Assembly: GCA_018969485.1 (NCBI GenBank)
Contig: JAGWYG010000005.1
Span: 22,250 to 86,249, forward strand
DNA from: Chloroflexota bacterium
GTDB taxonomy: Bacteria > Chloroflexota > Chloroflexia > Chloroflexales > Roseiflexaceae
DNA: 64,000 nt
Direction of reading: 5' to 3'
The position numbers and the translations under genes were made by a program. Shown here in pieces: positions 25,743 through 34,797 of the stretch (positions are counted from its first letter, which is position 1; every line of letters begins with the position of its first letter). The notes beneath the pieces were generated by a model, which saw nothing but the letters and a program-made list of their open reading frames with translations, had not been told where the DNA came from and made no database searches.

Positions 25743-27091
25743 CGGGCAGACCCTCCTGTGCCAACGCGTCGCGGGTGATCCGAGGCCGGCTGGTGCGCGC
25801 GATCGATGGTGCACATCGCGGCGCGGACCGCCGCGAGCAGCTCGTCGAAACCATCTGCCCAGCCATAATCATCGCTCAGGGTGTGCGGATGCCACAACAC
25901 CGCCGCCTGCCCGCCAACCAGCCGCACTTCGGCGAGCCAGCCGGCGATGGCGTCACGGCGGCCGGCCGGCGCGAGGGGCTGATAGTCGTACAGATGCGAA
26001 TCCATGAGGATCGAAGGCGTCACGCGGATGCGGTGCGGCGCCTGCCGCCGATGATCCCACGGATGCCAACTGAGCGCGGCGGCGGTGCGAAATCCCGGCC
26101 GATCGTTGAACATCAGCGTCGTGTCATGGCGCAATCCGGCGTCCGACTGCGCGCGCCAGGTGGCGTCCCAGCTGAAGCGCAGCCAGTGCTGCCGGCACGC
26201 GTCGACGGGGACGTTGCTGGCTGCGGCGAGCGCCTGCCGCGCCACCGCCAGCGGCATCTCCGCGTTCCAGGCATCGAAGCCCGGATGCAGGCCGATCTGA
26301 TGGCCGTCCTGCCGCAAGCGCGCCAGCAGGCGCTGCACCGGCGCCGTGGCGACATCGTAGCCCGGATCCATCAACCAGTGTCGCTGCGCCCGCGGCGTGG
26401 CGAAGATGTGGTAGGTCGCCTGGACGCCCCACGCCCGCTCCATCGCCAGGAGCCGGTCGAAGGTCCACCAGTCGTCGGCCGAACGAAACAGCCGCACGAT
26501 GCGCTGCAGACGTGCGCCCGCAGCGGCCAGCCTGCCGCTGCGCAGGGCGCCGAGTGCCCGCCAGAGATGAAAGGCGCTCTGCTTGAGCTGGATCGGCAGT
26601 GTGCGTGCGGTCGCATCGACGTCATGGGTCATGAGGATCAATGGTGCGTTCGGCGCCGGGAGCGCGCAGCCATCCTCGTGTGCCGCCCACGCATCGAGCC
26701 AGCGTGCGATCCGGTTGACCCAGGCGTGCTGCCAGACCCGCGGATCCCAGCCGCGCAGCCGCAGGCTGTACGAATGGATCACGCCATGCCGCGCTTCCCA
26801 GCACCGCTCGTGCCAGCCCTCGAGCAGAACGAACGCGACGGTCCACCAGTCGATCTGGCGCCAGTCGTCCGACGGCTCGCCGAGCTCCTCCGGGATGAGG
26901 ATGCGACCATCGATGCCGGCCGCGCTCCAGGGCGGCAGCGCAACCGGTCGCAGACGCAAGGGGAGGCGCAGGGCCGGTTCCTGTACTGCGATCGGCAGTG
27001 CGGCGATGCGCGCCGCCCGTGCTCCCCATGTCGCTGCCAGGGCGCGCTGTACATGCGCACGGCGCTGGGCGGCAGCAGGCAACGGCAGCAT
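25739..27091 (-). CDS. Polysaccharide deacetylase-like protein
   Basis: A 450-residue protein. The NodB-like core is recognisable: 'LILMTHDVDATAR' carries the HDxD-type metal motif (Asp-Val-Asp after His) and 'GHQIGLHPGFDAWNAEM' carries the second His cluster. 'WHPHTLSDDYGWADGF' near the C-terminus resembles the last motif. The N-terminal ~140 residues are a separate domain seen in deacetylase-like proteins of surface-glycan loci. It starts three bases after the asnB stop. Predicted role is N- or O-deacetylation of a glycan precursor. Confidence 0.78.
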   Translation of the reverse strand: MLPLPAAAQRRAHVQRALAATWGARAARIAALPIAVQEPALRLPLRLRPVALPPWSAAGIDGRILIPEELGEPSDDWRQIDWWTVAFVLLEGWHERCWEARHGVIHSYSLRLRGWDPRVWQHAWVNRIARWLDAWAAHEDGCALPAPNAPLILMTHDVDATARTLPIQLKQSAFHLWRALGALRSGRLAAAGARLQRIVRLFRSADDWWTFDRLLAMERAWGVQATYHIFATPRAQRHWLMDPGYDVATAPVQRLLARLRQDGHQIGLHPGFDAWNAEMPLAVARQALAAASNVPVDACRQHWLRFSWDATWRAQSDAGLRHDTTLMFNDRPGFRTAAALSWHPWDHRRQAPHRIRVTPSILMDSHLYDYQPLAPAGRRDAIAGWLAEVRLVGGQAAVLWHPHTLSDDYGWADGFDELLAAVRAAMCTIDRAHQPASDHPRRVGTGGSAR

Positions 27092-27094
27092 CGT

Positions 27095-28990
27095 TCAGGC
27101 CCGATCGATGAAGCGCTGATGCCAGAGTTCGATGCACAGGGCCCCCCAGAGCGCCCGTGCGCCGACACCTGGCCGCTCGATCAATGCCTCGAGTCCGGCC
27201 GGATCGAACAGACCACGCTCGCGGCACGCCCGCGAGGTCAATACGTCGCTGACGAAGTCGCGCACCGGGCCGCCAGCCAGCCATCGGGTGAACGGCACCG
27301 GGAAGCCCATCTTGTCTTTACGTTGCCAGACTGAGGCGGGCACCAGCGACTGCACCGCCTGCTTGAACAGGTGCTTGGTGCGGCCGCCCTGGAACTTCAT
27401 CGGCGGTGGCATGGTGGTGACCAGATCGACGATGCGGGTGTCGAGCAATGGTACGCGCGATTCGAGCGAGACTGCCATGCTGACACGATCTTCGACGTGC
27501 AGCAGCGCTGGAAGCAGGGTCTTCTGGTCGAAATGAGTCATCTTGTTGATATAGGAGCGTGTGTCGGGGTGATTGAAAATTGCCTGGAACTCGCTGAACA
27601 GACGAGCGCGATCATCATTGCCGAGTACGTCTGGCATCAGGATTGATGCCATGTCGGAACTACGATCGATCAGGCGGAAGTAGCGCGCATCCATCGGCTC
27701 GAAGAGACCATCGCGCCAGAAATGCGCGAGCAACGGACCATACTGTTGTAGCAATGCGAGTTGCGGCACGATCGATTCGAGCGTCACCAGATGCCGGCCT
27801 TCTTCCTGAGTCTCGAAGATGGCACCCTTGAGTGCCTGCTCGAGATATCCCACCAGATAGCGCGCATAGCCGCCAAAGATTTCGTCGCCGCCCTGCCCCC
27901 CGAGCACAACGGTGACGTGCTGACGCGCCAGGCGACTGACGATGAACTGTGGAAAGACCCCCGGGCCGGCCGCTGGTTCGTCGAGCGCATCGATCAATCC
28001 CGGCAATGTGTCGACGAAATCGTGCGCCGTAGGGACGACTTCGTGATAGATGGCGCCGAGTTGCTGCGCGACGACGCGCGCATGCGCTGACTCGTCGTAG
28101 GCGGCACCCTCGGCGAACCGCCCGTGGAACACTGGCAGCGGCTGGTCGCTGTGCCGCGCAGCAAGCGCACAGACGACGCTGGAATCGAGCCCGCCGGAGA
28201 GATATCCACCGAGCGGTACGTCTGAACGTCGCTGCAACCGGAGTGCGTCATCCAGCACGGTGCGCAGCTGTTCGAGAAAGAATCCTTCGGTGTGATCGTC
28301 ATCGATCTGATAGTTGACGTTCCAATATGATGTGACCGCGTTGATGGTGGCACCATGGCCGTGCATGTAATGGCCGGGTGGCAGCTTCGAGATGCCAGTA
28401 AATAACGTGCGATCATTGAGGCAGAACTGGAAATGCAGATACTGACGAAGTGCATGATCGTCGCGGATGGCGCGTACTTCTGGATGCTCGAGCAGCGCCT
28501 TGATTTCCGACGCAAATATCAGCTCTTCGGGAGAGTGTGTATAGTAGAGTGGTTTGATGCCAAAAGGATCACGTGCTGCGATCCATCGATGATGTTGTCG
28601 GTCGTGAAATACAAATGCGAACATGCCATTCAGCCGCGTGATACCAGCAGCACCTGCATGAATGAGCAACTGCAGGAGCACCTCGGTGTCTGATGCGGTC
28701 TGAAAGCGACATCCTGCGGCGATCAGCTCCTGGCGTAGTTCGACATAATTATAGATTTCACCATTATACACCAGGGTATAGCGTCCATCATCGCTGATCA
28801 TGGGTTGGACGCCAGCGACCGTATCGATGATCGCCAGGCGGCGATGACCAAACAGTGCCTGTCGGGGCACATGATGCACCCCTGATCCATCTGGCCCGCG
28901 ATGTGCCAGACGGCGCGTCATCGCCTCGATGACCGCGCGCCGACCGGCCAGATCATGCCCGTCGGTGAGGATCGCTGTTATTCCGCACAT
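27095..28990 (-). CDS. asnB: Asparagine synthase (glutamine-hydrolysing) family protein
   Basis: A 631-residue two-domain amidotransferase. Cys2 of 'MCGITAIL' is the N-terminal glutaminase nucleophile after Met removal, supported by 'RHRRLAIID'-type and 'YNGEIYNYVELR' segments. The C-terminal synthetase has the PP-loop 'YLSGGLDSSVV' (about 264). Length fits the AsnB family. Copies in polysaccharide or secondary-metabolite clusters often amidate uronic acids or other acceptors, so free asparagine synthesis is not assured here. Its start lies inside the end of the methyltransferase gene, which indicates coupling. Confidence 0.93.
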   Translation of the reverse strand: MCGITAILTDGHDLAGRRAVIEAMTRRLAHRGPDGSGVHHVPRQALFGHRRLAIIDTVAGVQPMISDDGRYTLVYNGEIYNYVELRQELIAAGCRFQTASDTEVLLQLLIHAGAAGITRLNGMFAFVFHDRQHHRWIAARDPFGIKPLYYTHSPEELIFASEIKALLEHPEVRAIRDDHALRQYLHFQFCLNDRTLFTGISKLPPGHYMHGHGATINAVTSYWNVNYQIDDDHTEGFFLEQLRTVLDDALRLQRRSDVPLGGYLSGGLDSSVVCALAARHSDQPLPVFHGRFAEGAAYDESAHARVVAQQLGAIYHEVVPTAHDFVDTLPGLIDALDEPAAGPGVFPQFIVSRLARQHVTVVLGGQGGDEIFGGYARYLVGYLEQALKGAIFETQEEGRHLVTLESIVPQLALLQQYGPLLAHFWRDGLFEPMDARYFRLIDRSSDMASILMPDVLGNDDRARLFSEFQAIFNHPDTRSYINKMTHFDQKTLLPALLHVEDRVSMAVSLESRVPLLDTRIVDLVTTMPPPMKFQGGRTKHLFKQAVQSLVPASVWQRKDKMGFPVPFTRWLAGGPVRDFVSDVLTSRACRERGLFDPAGLEALIERPGVGARALWGALCIELWHQRFIDRA

Positions 28991-29820
28991 GGTCGATGAC
29001 AGTTCGCGTAGACCATGAACCCGAGATGCCGATCCAACATGCGATGCAACCAGCGGGGGAGGGGAAACGGCATGGCACGCGCCGGGAAAAAGTGAACGTA
29101 GAGCTCATCGATGACCAGGTGCGGTTCGAGCAGCGCACGAAATTGTGCCGTCGTGTAGCTTTTGCCGATCGGATTGTCGCTGCCATCATAGCGGCGCACC
29201 AGTTCGTCAACATCGCGCGTCTGGAGGATCTGCTCGCGGCCGCGGCCGCGCAAACCAAATCCGAGCCATGCCAGTGGCCAGGCGAGGCGCCACAGCACCG
29301 GCCAGAGCCGCAAGAGCGCATTGCGGTGATAGACCGAGATCACGGCAGTCCCACCTGGCCGCAAGACCCGTGCGATTTCGGCGACTGCCGCAGTTGTGTC
29401 AGGGGTGTGATGGATGACGCCCTGGCAGTTCACGTGATCGAATATGGCATCGGCATAGCTCAGGCGCTCGGCATCCTCGCGCTGCAGCGTCGCCGTGAGA
29501 TGGTGGAGTTCCAGGCGTCGCCGCGTGAGCCCGAGGGCATGCTCGGTAAGATCGGCGGCATGGAGTTGCCCGAGTCCATACATGCCGAACTCGGTGACCC
29601 AGAAGCCCACGCCGCACCCCAGGTCGAGGATGCGGCGCGTCTGTGCACCTGGTCGCGGTGGCGGCAGCACCCGGATGTCGAGCGCACCGGCGAAGCAGTC
29701 GTCGAGATAGACGCGCCGGTGCTCGGCATAGAACTCCAGCGAACCGGCCGGATGGCGCGACTCGCCGGCAAACAGCGGATGCTGCTCCCAGAAGCGCCTG
29801 ACATCATCAGATCGGGTCAT
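28978..29820 (-). CDS. SAM-dependent methyltransferase
   Basis: A 280-residue class I methyltransferase. Motif I is 'ILDLGCGVGFWVTEFG' (about 65-80), followed by 'LHAADLTEHAL', 'DHVNCQGVIHHTPDT' and 'VLRPGGTAVISVYHRN'. The last feature and the C-terminal 'FFPARAMPFPLPRW' resemble ubiquinone/glycan methyltransferases. ATG overlaps the GT2 gene by 14 bases. The N-terminal 'VRRFWEQHPLFAGES' is common in glycan-cluster methyltransferases of this phylum. Confidence 0.87.
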   Translation of the reverse strand: MTRSDDVRRFWEQHPLFAGESRHPAGSLEFYAEHRRVYLDDCFAGALDIRVLPPPRPGAQTRRILDLGCGVGFWVTEFGMYGLGQLHAADLTEHALGLTRRRLELHHLTATLQREDAERLSYADAIFDHVNCQGVIHHTPDTTAAVAEIARVLRPGGTAVISVYHRNALLRLWPVLWRLAWPLAWLGFGLRGRGREQILQTRDVDELVRRYDGSDNPIGKSYTTAQFRALLEPHLVIDELYVHFFPARAMPFPLPRWLHRMLDRHLGFMVYANCHRPCAE

Positions 29821-30610
29821 TGGTCATCCGCCAATCGACATGCTTGCGCCGGATGGCGCCGCGCCAGCCGCCCCATGGCCAGTGATACAGCACGGCCATC
29901 ACCAGATATCCCAGCGTGGTCGTGCTGCCGACCATCTTGCTGGAACCCTGCTTCTGATCATAGCGTAGGACAAACGGCACTTCGCCGAAGCGTGCGCCGA
30001 TCAGCCGTAACTTGACCAACTTTTCGAGGGTGCAGGTGAATCCGAGCCCCTTGAGCTGGACAAAATTGTTGCCGTAGAACGCGATGGCGTGGCGGATGAT
30101 CTCGGCGCGGTAACCGCGGAAGCCGCACGAATATTCGCGCAGCCCCGGGATCGGAAAGAAGAGCCGCATGAAGATATTGGCGCACTGACTGATGAACGCA
30201 CGGTATGCGCTGACGCCCAGCTGACCGCCCCCCGGCGCAAAGCGCGATGCGATGACGACATCGCAGTCGGCGCGCACCCGGGCGACGATCGTCGGGATGT
30301 ACTCCGGCTCGTGCGTGTCGTCGCAGTCCATCCGGATGATGACGTCGCCCGGCTCGGCGAGCTCGCTGGCACGCTCGAATAGATCGCGCACTGACTCGCC
30401 CAACCCGCGGTTGATCCGGTGCCGGATGATCTCGAGGGGTAACGTCGTGCTGGCGCGCTCGAGTTGCTCCTGTGTGCCATCCCGGCTGCCATCATTGCAG
30501 ACGACGATCCGATACGGTTCGCCCAATGCTGTTAGCGTATGCTGCAGTTTTGGCAACAACCGCGGCAGCGATTCTTCTTCGTTGTATGCTGGCAGTAATA
30601 CGATGATCAT
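29807..30610 (-). CDS. Family 2 glycosyltransferase (DPM1/ArnC-like)
   Basis: A 267-residue GT-A enzyme. 'LLPAYNEEESLPRLLPKL' is the nucleotide-binding start, 'VCNDGSRDGT' the first acidic motif, 'IIRMDCDDTHEPEYI' carries the DxD metal motif, and 'NPHDxxCGFRGYR'-type residues appear as 'EYSCGFRGYRAEI'. No C-terminal membrane helices are visible, so it resembles soluble dolichyl-phosphate-mannose-type synthases that act on a polyprenyl phosphate. It is the first gene of the leftward glycan cluster; the AT-rich stretch upstream contains a candidate promoter. Confidence 0.9.
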   Translation of the reverse strand: MIIVLLPAYNEEESLPRLLPKLQHTLTALGEPYRIVVCNDGSRDGTQEQLERASTTLPLEIIRHRINRGLGESVRDLFERASELAEPGDVIIRMDCDDTHEPEYIPTIVARVRADCDVVIASRFAPGGGQLGVSAYRAFISQCANIFMRLFFPIPGLREYSCGFRGYRAEIIRHAIAFYGNNFVQLKGLGFTCTLEKLVKLRLIGARFGEVPFVLRYDQKQGSSKMVGSTTTLGYLVMAVLYHWPWGGWRGAIRRKHVDWRMTNDPI

Positions 30611-31543
30611 TGGCGCCTTATCGTGTCATGCTATTGCGAGCTAGCGGTTCAAATGCATGTTGTTTGTGATAACATGTCGCTGGAACAGCATTGAGCACAC
30701 AAAAATCATACCAGGAATGCGATTGATTAGTGATATCGGCCAAAGGATTGGTACTCTTGCCATGATCTGATCAATTGCGACAAAATCGGTATGTTTTTCA
30801 CTTAGTTATGCGCTTTTCGCGAGAATATCCGTCACTATGTAACCATATTAACGCATTATTGAAGATACTCATCAAAAACTGACGAGTTACTATGCATATC
30901 CCAAAAAACAGCATTTGCAATACTATGTTGTATGTATGTGATAGTGCTATGAATGCCATATGGTTAATGCCATGACGTGTCTGACAGTAGTGAATATTGG
31001 CGAATATCAAGGGATGGATAATCTGCTGCAAACTTATTGAATAGTGGGTATATACCAAGAACGCGGTTCCACGCGGTACAATCATCAGCCGCAAGCTTCA
31101 GCACGACCGTAGCCCATGGCCAAATGACGCTGAATAGCGTTACGCCAACCAGGATGTATCAGATTCGACGGGCCATCGTTGCGTGCATTGACGATCAATC
31201 CGCAGAGAGCACAGCGTGGACGCGCGCGGCTCGGAGACGCCAGACACTGCGTTCCCACGCGCCCATCATACCATGAAACCCTCATGGTGCGGCGCAGGCA
31301 TCTGGTGCGCGCAGAGCCCCGTCGATGCCAGGGCGCGTGGAGCGCCGCGCCAGCGAATCCGCCGCGATCACCGGGAGAATCCGCCACGGGAGGGCGGCCT
31401 GGTGGCTGCCAGCCTCGGCAGTGATCAGCAGCATGTCCACGCGATCGCATGAGGGGGCAGCAGCGAGCCGTGCGGCATGGGGCCGTCCCGGCTGCCGGGC
31501 GATCGGCGATACCGCACACCACGGCTGACGGGCGGCGCGCTCG

Positions 31544-31576
31544 CGCCGCACAGGCACCGATGCTGCCTGTGCGGCG
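31544..31576. other. Isolated 13-bp perfect hairpin
   Basis: CGCCGCACAGGCA and TGCCTGTGCGGCG flank a 7-base loop. No coding sequence lies within 450 bases on the right or 900 on the left. It could be a terminator without a T-run, or a structured element. Confidence 0.5.
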
Positions 31577-31869
31577 ACGTCAGACATCGTGGCCGCCGCA
31601 GGCGCGCGCCGGAGTGATGCATACAAGCCGACCGGCGTCGACGAGGCGGCGGTGTGATGGCATCCGGATCAGGTGCCGCGAGCAGCCTGATGGTGCCGGT
31701 ACGGCTGCGACCGGCCGACGCCCGCGCATCGGGCGCACGCATGGCGCGCCCCTGGCGCGTGGTATGGCGTGTGGCTGCGCTCGGCGTCGGGCATGGCCGG
31801 CACTCAACGACGCCGGAGGAACTGTCGGCGTCTGGCCCCAGGCCATCCTACCCAAGTCATCGTACGTTA

Positions 31870-31898
31870 TTGACCCGTATGACTCTCTGTGATACGAT
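31870..31898 (+). promoter_or_regulatory. Sigma-70-type promoter before the TPR-like gene pair
   Basis: TTGACC, a 17-base spacer and TACGAT. Transcription would begin near 31905, giving a leader of about 120 bases before the ATG at 32026. Confidence 0.66.
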
Positions 31899-32025
31899 GG
31901 TTCGCAACAGGGCATCGTGTACCGCATGCGACGTGGCCGTGGGCCGAGGGCGTGGCGCGTACGGCAGCGGCAGCCCTGCGGGCGTGCGGCACCGGGATCG
32001 TCAGACACCGAAGGAAGGAAGGGGC

Positions 32026-33210
32026 ATGTCGGATCCAGATGCAATTCTGCGATTGGGGATCGATGCGGCGCGTGAGGGAAACCGCGAGGAGGCGCGCAGC
32101 CTGTTCTCGCTGCTCACGCGCGAAGATCCGGGCAACGTTCAGGGATGGCTCTGGCTCGCCGGCGTCGCCGAACACGCCGAGCAGCGGCGTATGGCGCTCG
32201 AGCGCGTGGTTGCGCTCGACCCCACCAACGAGATGGCGCTCAACGGGCTGAAAGCGCTTGGGGCGGCACGCCGCTCGCACTCGGTGCCCACGGCCGCCTC
32301 GCTTGCCGATGTCGAGCCGGTCGCTGCTCCGGCCGACGAAGAGCGCTACGCATCACAGCTTGACGCCACCTACCAGCAGCGGCGCCCCGGTGCTGGCGCC
32401 GCTCCGTCACCCCGGCCTGTCGCGTACCGTGATGTGGATCGTGATGAGGATGACGACGCTGCCGATTCCGCGCCGTCGTCGTCGCAGCGGCTGGTGCGGC
32501 CGCTGCTCATCGCGGTAGTGTTCCTGCTCGGGATCGGTCTCGTCGCGCTGGCAGTGGTGACGATCTTCAACCGCGCCGGAGGTGGCGATGCCAGCGAGGT
32601 GGCCACGCTGCCGCCGACGCTGATCGTCGAGCCGACAGCCAGCCTGCCGCTGGAGCCCACGGGCGATCCGGCAGGCGAGCCGGTCATTGATGCCACCACC
32701 GAGCCAGTCGTCGAGCCGCCCACCGCCACGATCGAGCCGACGCCGACGCCGACGCCGATCCCGACCCAGGTGCCGCCAGAGCAGGCAGCACCCACGTTAC
32801 TCCAGGCCGGCGAAGTCGCCAACGCTGGCGGGTGGTCGTACACGCTGATGCCCGGTTACGTCTACGGTGCCGTCGGCAATGTCATCGGCGGCAACACCGC
32901 CCAGGGGCAGTATGCCGTGGTACTCGCGCTGGTGAGCAACAAGACGGGCATCGATCAGCCGGTGCCGCAGGAATTCTTCGTGCTGAAGGACGCTGCGGGC
33001 GGGGTCTATCCGGCACGGCCCGACCTGGCTCAGATCTACGTGCAGCGCGGCGCCACCGCCGACATCGCGCTGGGCGATGTCCTGCCGGCGAACGAGACGC
33101 CGACCAGCGTCATGTTGATCTTCGATGTCCCGCCTGGCGCGACGAGCCTGGTGCTGTTCTCGCGTGAGAACACGACCCAGGGGTGGCTGGCGGTGGCGAG
33201 CGTGCCATAG
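32026..33210 (+). CDS. Membrane-anchored protein with TPR-like N-terminus and C-terminal beta domain
   Basis: A 394-residue protein starting after a strong GGAAGGAAGGGG ribosome site. Residues 1-85 form a TPR-like helical repeat ('ARSLFSLLTREDPGNVQGWL', 'ERVVALDPTNEMALNGLKAL'). A single membrane helix ('PLLIAVVFLLGIGLVALAVV', about 162-182) is followed by a Pro/Thr/Glu-rich linker. The C-terminal ~130 residues ('YAVVLALVSNKTGIDQPVP', 'ALGDVLPANETPTSVMLIFD') resemble DUF4352-type immunoglobulin-like domains. The TPR end should be cytoplasmic and the beta domain outside. The next gene encodes a shorter paralogue with the same order of domains. Function unknown. Confidence 0.84.
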   Translation: MSDPDAILRLGIDAAREGNREEARSLFSLLTREDPGNVQGWLWLAGVAEHAEQRRMALERVVALDPTNEMALNGLKALGAARRSHSVPTAASLADVEPVAAPADEERYASQLDATYQQRRPGAGAAPSPRPVAYRDVDRDEDDDAADSAPSSSQRLVRPLLIAVVFLLGIGLVALAVVTIFNRAGGGDASEVATLPPTLIVEPTASLPLEPTGDPAGEPVIDATTEPVVEPPTATIEPTPTPTPIPTQVPPEQAAPTLLQAGEVANAGGWSYTLMPGYVYGAVGNVIGGNTAQGQYAVVLALVSNKTGIDQPVPQEFFVLKDAAGGVYPARPDLAQIYVQRGATADIALGDVLPANETPTSVMLIFDVPPGATSLVLFSRENTTQGWLAVASVP

Positions 33211-33228
33211 CACCGGGAGCGATGCCGC

Positions 33229-34362
33229 GTGGCCGGATCAGCCGCGCCCCAGCAACCACTCGGGTCACATGAAATCGCCGGGTTGATTCGTATCGCGCGC
33301 AACGCGCATGCCCGCGGTTCGGGGGAGCGGGCGCGGGCGTTGCTGCACACGCTGGCGCAGCGTGCGCCCGATGAGCGCGAGGTGTGGTGGGCGATCGCTG
33401 ATGTCGCCGCCGATCCGCGCGAGCGTCTGCGAGCACTGGAGCGAATCGTGGAGATTGACCGACGAGCGATCGTGCCTGTGGCACGCCACACGATGTCCGC
33501 TGGGCCGCCGCCGGTGGATCGGGGGCGCACGGTGATCATGATCACCGCCGCAGTGATCGTGGCGATCGTGCTGGCGGGGTTGACCTTCGCCTGGTACGGT
33601 GGGGGATTCGATCGGGCCTTCGGCGGAGTCGTGTGGGGTGGTGTCGCGTCTGCCGTGGCGCCGGCGTGGCCGACGGCGCTGGTGCGCGACATGGAGCGTG
33701 CGCCGGCGATCAGCGCCGACGCGACACCCCGCATCAGCGCCAAGAGCGTCGCGCTCGCCACATTGCCATCGGTCACCCAGGTGGTGGTACAGCAGGCCGC
33801 AACCACGCCGGTGCGGCAGCCGTCGCTGCCGACGGCACAGGTGCCACTCGACCAGCGCATGCTGCCAGGCGTGATCGTCGTTCCGCCACCGACACAACTG
33901 ATGCCGACGCCGAGCGTCGTGTCGGGGACTGCGGTGCCTCACCATCAGCCGGGCGTGGTCTATAGCACCGGGCAATGGCAACTCAGCGTATTGCGTGCCA
34001 GCGATGTCGTGTGGTTCGATGGCGCGATCGATGGTCGTGATGCGCGTGGGCGGTACGCCGTCGCGTTGGTGATCATCATCAACAACGGCGACGCATCGAT
34101 CGTCCCGGGAACGTTGTTCAGCGCCATCGATGCGCAGGGGCGGCGGTATCGTGCCGAGGTCGACCTGTCGCGCGCCTATCTCGATGCATTCGGGCGCGGG
34201 GTGCGTGGCGACATCAGCCTGGCCGAGGTCATTCCTGGCGCGGGCGTCAGCGTCAGCGTGCCGGTTGTCTTCGATGTGCCGGCGGACGCCGGCGGCGTGC
34301 GCGTCGTCATCGGCGACGATGACGCGGGCTGGCAGGTGCTGGCGCCACAGCGCTCGTCGTGA
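33229..34362 (+). CDS. Membrane-anchored protein, divergent paralogue of the preceding gene
   Basis: A 377-residue protein with a GTG start 18 bases after the previous stop and GGGAGCG upstream. The N-terminal ~75 residues are TPR-like ('ARALLHTLAQRAPDEREVWW', 'LERIVEIDRRAI'), then comes a membrane helix ('VIMITAAVIVAIVLAGLTFA'), a long Pro/Thr/Val-rich spacer and a C-terminal domain with 'YAVALVIIINNGDASIVPG' and 'ISLAEVIPGAGVSVSVPVVF' that parallels the neighbour. The two genes are probably co-transcribed and arose by duplication. Function unknown. Confidence 0.82.
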   Translation: MAGSAAPQQPLGSHEIAGLIRIARNAHARGSGERARALLHTLAQRAPDEREVWWAIADVAADPRERLRALERIVEIDRRAIVPVARHTMSAGPPPVDRGRTVIMITAAVIVAIVLAGLTFAWYGGGFDRAFGGVVWGGVASAVAPAWPTALVRDMERAPAISADATPRISAKSVALATLPSVTQVVVQQAATTPVRQPSLPTAQVPLDQRMLPGVIVVPPPTQLMPTPSVVSGTAVPHHQPGVVYSTGQWQLSVLRASDVVWFDGAIDGRDARGRYAVALVIIINNGDASIVPGTLFSAIDAQGRRYRAEVDLSRAYLDAFGRGVRGDISLAEVIPGAGVSVSVPVVFDVPADAGGVRVVIGDDDAGWQVLAPQRSS

Positions 34363-34411
34363 GCGACGGGGATCCGCGGGTGCCGACACATGACACCTGC
34401 CGCGCCGCCAG

Positions 34412-34797
34412 CGCCGGGATTGCGGTGATCAGGCGGGCGATCGCATGACCAGTGCGGCGACGTCGGCGGCGCAGCCCCACGCCAGCGTCACTCCGGCGCC
34501 ATGGCCACCCGTCGCCCGCGTGCGCTGCGGCCACCGGGCGCGCGACGCGCGCGACGCGCCGGGATTGCGGTGATCAGGCGGGCGATCGCATGACCAGTGC
34601 GGCGACGTCGTCGGCGCAGCCCCACGCCAGCGTCACTCCGGCGCCATGGCCACCCGTCGTTCGCGTGGGTGCGGTCACCGGGCGCGCGACGCGCGCGACG
34701 CGCCGGGATTGCGGTGATCAGGCGGACGATCGCATGACCAGTGCGGCGACGTCGTCGGCGCAGCCCCACGCCAGCGTCACTCCGGCGCCACCATGGC
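34412..34797. repeat. Tandem repeat derived from the 3' end of the D-amino-acid oxidase gene
   Basis: Three copies begin at 34412, 34557 and 34701 (spacing 145 and 144 bases). Each starts CGCCGGGATTGCGGTGATCA. The third copy contains the true stop and last ~25 codons of the oxidase gene; the first two carry the same codons (with MRSPA instead of MRSSA at the end) followed by a ~40-base GC-rich spacer. This is duplication of a gene's tail downstream of itself, not a CRISPR array. Confidence 0.9.

Larger units (their letters stand above)
30611..32025. other. Gene-poor stretch with AT-rich left half
   Basis: From 30611 to about 31090 the sequence is AT-rich like the genes at 16.5 and 20.2 kb, then returns to high GC. 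No frame gives a recognisable product. A TGGTATGAT extended -10 lies on the minus strand at 30706-30711, about 95 bases before the GT2 start, and may drive the glycan cluster. A strong hairpin at 31544-31576 and a promoter at 31870-31898 are listed separately. Confidence 0.6.

Noticed and set aside
30798..31094. 98-codon frame in AT-rich DNA
   Set aside because: Hydrophobic-looking but with no recognisable family, no ribosome site and no neighbour; could be a gene remnant, not supported as a gene.
31449..32044. Overlapping frames on both strands upstream of the TPR-like gene
   Set aside because: No family features; the promoter and strong ribosome site favour the start at 32026.
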